Below, one piece after another: positions 62,736-64,000 of a DNA stretch of 64,000 bases. The stretch is from Rhizobium leguminosarum. GTDB taxonomy: Bacteria; Pseudomonadota; Alphaproteobacteria; Rhizobiales; Rhizobiaceae. The stretch lies in NCBI RefSeq assembly GCF_017876795.1, contig NZ_JAGIOR010000001.1:4180501-4244500 (forward strand), in the 5' to 3' direction. Made by a program: the position numbers and the translations under genes. The notes under the pieces were generated by a model that saw nothing but the letters and a program-made list of their open reading frames with translations, was not told where the DNA came from and did no database searches. Position 1 is the first letter of the stretch. Each line of letters begins with the position of its first letter.

Positions 62736-63230
62736 ATGACCGAAATCGAAGACAGCGAAATTTCATTGATGCGCCCATCGGTGGTGACGATCCGCGCCGC
62801 CAAGCCGCGCGACCTGCCCGAACTCAACGCGATGATTGCCCTGCTTGCCGCCCATCACGGCGATGCGGCGGGAACAACGCCCGAGCAGTTGGAGCGCGAC
62901 CTGTTCGGCCCGCTGCCGTGGATCACGGCGCTCGTTGCCGAAACCGACGAAGGGCTGATCGGCTACGCCATTCTGGTGCCGCTCTACAGAGCGCAAGAGG
63001 GAAAGCGCGGCATGGACCTGCACCATCTCTTCGTGCGCGACGGCCATCGCGGTCATGGCACCGGCCAGTTGCTCGTCGACCGAGCCCGCGAGACCGCGCG
63101 CAATGCCGGCTGCGGCTACCTCTCCGTGAGCGCCGCGACCGGAAACGTGCTGGCGCACCGCTTCTACGAACAGATGGATTTCACCCCGCGTCCGGTGACC
63201 GGCATGCGCTATATGCAGTCGATCGCTTGA
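62736..63230 (+). CDS. GNAT N-acetyltransferase
   Basis: A 164-residue GNAT protein with acetyl-CoA motif A in LFVRDGHRGHGTGQLLVDRA and a C-terminal NVLAHRFYEQMDFTPRPV. The substrate is unknown. ATG at 62736 follows AAAGGA with a ten-base gap; a second ATG at 62769 would match the conserved region equally. A palindromic element follows the stop. Confidence 0.85.
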   Translation: MTEIEDSEISLMRPSVVTIRAAKPRDLPELNAMIALLAAHHGDAAGTTPEQLERDLFGPLPWITALVAETDEGLIGYAILVPLYRAQEGKRGMDLHHLFVRDGHRGHGTGQLLVDRARETARNAGCGYLSVSAATGNVLAHRFYEQMDFTPRPVTGMRYMQSIA

Positions 63231-63245
63231 GCTGCGGGCTCTTTC

Positions 63246-63290
63246 GCATGTCGTTGCCGCAAAACCGCTGCACACTTTTGCGCGACATGC
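63246..63290. repeat. Palindromic element with AAAACCGCTGCACACTTTT core
   Basis: Perfect arms GCATGTCG (63246-63253) and CGACATGC (63283-63290), inner GCAAAA/TTTTGC, and the shared core. It lies between convergent genes and touches the stop of the cytochrome gene, so it may serve as a two-way terminator. Confidence 0.8.
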
Positions 63291-63291
63291 C

Positions 63292-64000
63292 TCAACGGCT
63301 CGGCACAGCCTTCAGATAGGCGGCGATCGCCTCGCGGTCGGCGGCCAGCAGACGGGCGATGTTCTGCTGCACCTCGACCATCGAGCCGCCGGCTGTGTCG
63401 AAATCTGGCGTGAAGCCGGTTTCGAGGTAGCTGGCGATATCGGCCTCGCTCCAGCCGCCGATGCTCTTGGAGGCCGGGGTGATATCGGGTATGCGCCCCT
63501 TGCCTTCCGGATTGGGGGCGCCGGCGAGCCACTGATCTGCCTGGAAACCGCCGAGCGCATCGCGCGGCGTATGGCATTCGCCGCAATGGCCGGGACCTTC
63601 GACGAGATATTGGCCGCGCTTGATCTTGTCGTCGCTCTTTGCCAGTGCGACGCGCTGCTGGTCGTTGAAATAGAGAAATTTCCAGCCGCCGAGCGCCAGC
63701 CGGATATTGAACGGGAACGGCAGCTCATGCGGGGCCGCTACGTTTGCGCTCTTCGGCAGGCTTTTCAGGAAGGCGAAGAGATCGTTGACGTCCTTGTCGC
63801 TCATGCGGGAATAGGAGCCATAGGGAAAGGACGGATAAAGGTGCTGGCCATCAGGGCCGACGCCGCGCTTCATCGCGTTGCCGAAATCGGCGAGCGTCCA
63901 GGCGCCGATGCCAGCCTTTTCATCGGGCGAGATATTCGGCACGTGGAAGGTGCCGAAAGGGCTCTTCAGCGCCAGGCCGCCTGACAGCGTCAGTCTGGCA
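63292..64000 (-). CDS. Di-haem cytochrome c (partial, N-terminus outside window)
   Basis: The C-terminal 235 residues of a periplasmic cytochrome c. One haem site, CGECHTPRD, with the upstream pattern KRGQYLVEGPGH, is in the window. The N-terminal part runs off the right edge (RLTLSGGLALKSPFGTFHVP is read just inside it), and the first haem motif should lie beyond. This arrangement, including GTFHVPNISPDEKAGIG, is typical of di-haem subunits of membrane dehydrogenases and of related free cytochromes. It probably passes electrons from a dehydrogenase to the respiratory chain; the partner is not visible. Confidence 0.85.
   Translation of the reverse strand, partial: ARLTLSGGLALKSPFGTFHVPNISPDEKAGIGAWTLADFGNAMKRGVGPDGQHLYPSFPYGSYSRMSDKDVNDLFAFLKSLPKSANVAAPHELPFPFNIRLALGGWKFLYFNDQQRVALAKSDDKIKRGQYLVEGPGHCGECHTPRDALGGFQADQWLAGAPNPEGKGRIPDITPASKSIGGWSEADIASYLETGFTPDFDTAGGSMVEVQQNIARLLAADREAIAAYLKAVPSR

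Overview
The window is a 64 kb piece of GC-rich alphaproteobacterial DNA, most likely a Rhizobium chromosome of the R. leguminosarum / R. etli group. The support is a MucR/RosR zinc-finger regulator, a dmeR-dmeF metal-efflux pair as described in R. leguminosarum, several rhizobial small-protein families (DUF1491, DUF2336, DUF5330, DUF983), a complete Mnh/Mrp antiporter operon, and many palindromic intergenic repeats of rhizobial type. No tRNA, rRNA or CRISPR array was seen. Gene order looks chromosomal and mostly housekeeping or accessory metabolic, with little sign of recent transfer apart from one intact IS4-type element and one IS5-type remnant.

Layout. 0-21 kb is a regulator-rich accessory zone. 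Enzymes or transporters sit beside or divergent from their own regulators: TetR with a DUF1348 protein, LysR/glutathione transferase, a MocR regulator, AraC/short-chain dehydrogenase, LysR/F420-type oxidoreductase, LysR/MFS and TetR/SDR. The zone also holds a lone GH19-type endolysin-like protein and an HtrA-like protein that has lost its catalytic triad. 21-34 kb carries cell-envelope and conserved rhizobial genes: a decayed IS5 transposase, an isoprenylcysteine-methyltransferase-like protein, a YcgN-type Zn protein, a class A penicillin-binding protein, a DUF1214/DUF1254 pair, DUF2336, DUF1491, a histidine kinase overlapping a peptidoglycan-binding protein, DUF5330, sufE and mucR. 34.6-40.6 kb is the seven-gene mnhABCDEFG operon (Na+/H+ or K+/H+ antiport), translationally coupled through 1- or 4-nt overlaps except between mnhC and mnhD.

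40.7-58.4 kb is a mixed block: msrB, a periplasmic pentapeptide-repeat protein, a GNAT enzyme, a hemolysin III homologue, a UspA protein, a two-domain VOC protein with a Tat-like N-terminus, an AI-2E-type permease, a FAD oxidoreductase, a polysaccharide deacetylase, DUF930, a prolyl oligopeptidase, DUF1697, an EmrB-type efflux protein, the SelO pseudokinase AMPylase and PQQ glucose dehydrogenase. 58.5-64 kb has an IS4-type element inserted in the loop of a palindromic repeat, a Tat-type class A beta-lactamase, dmeRF with its operator, a GNAT enzyme and the C-terminal part of a di-haem cytochrome c that runs off the end.

The most notable non-coding feature is a family of palindromes sharing a conserved core (AAACCGCT..CACACTTTT) while their outer arms differ but still pair. 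In three places such a palindrome lies next to a second hairpin (GCGTCGCAT arms), forming a composite element. Several abut stop codons and could act as terminators. The most notable protein-level anomaly is the triad-less HtrA-like protein at 11.3 kb. No wholly new multi-gene system could be demonstrated from sequence alone.
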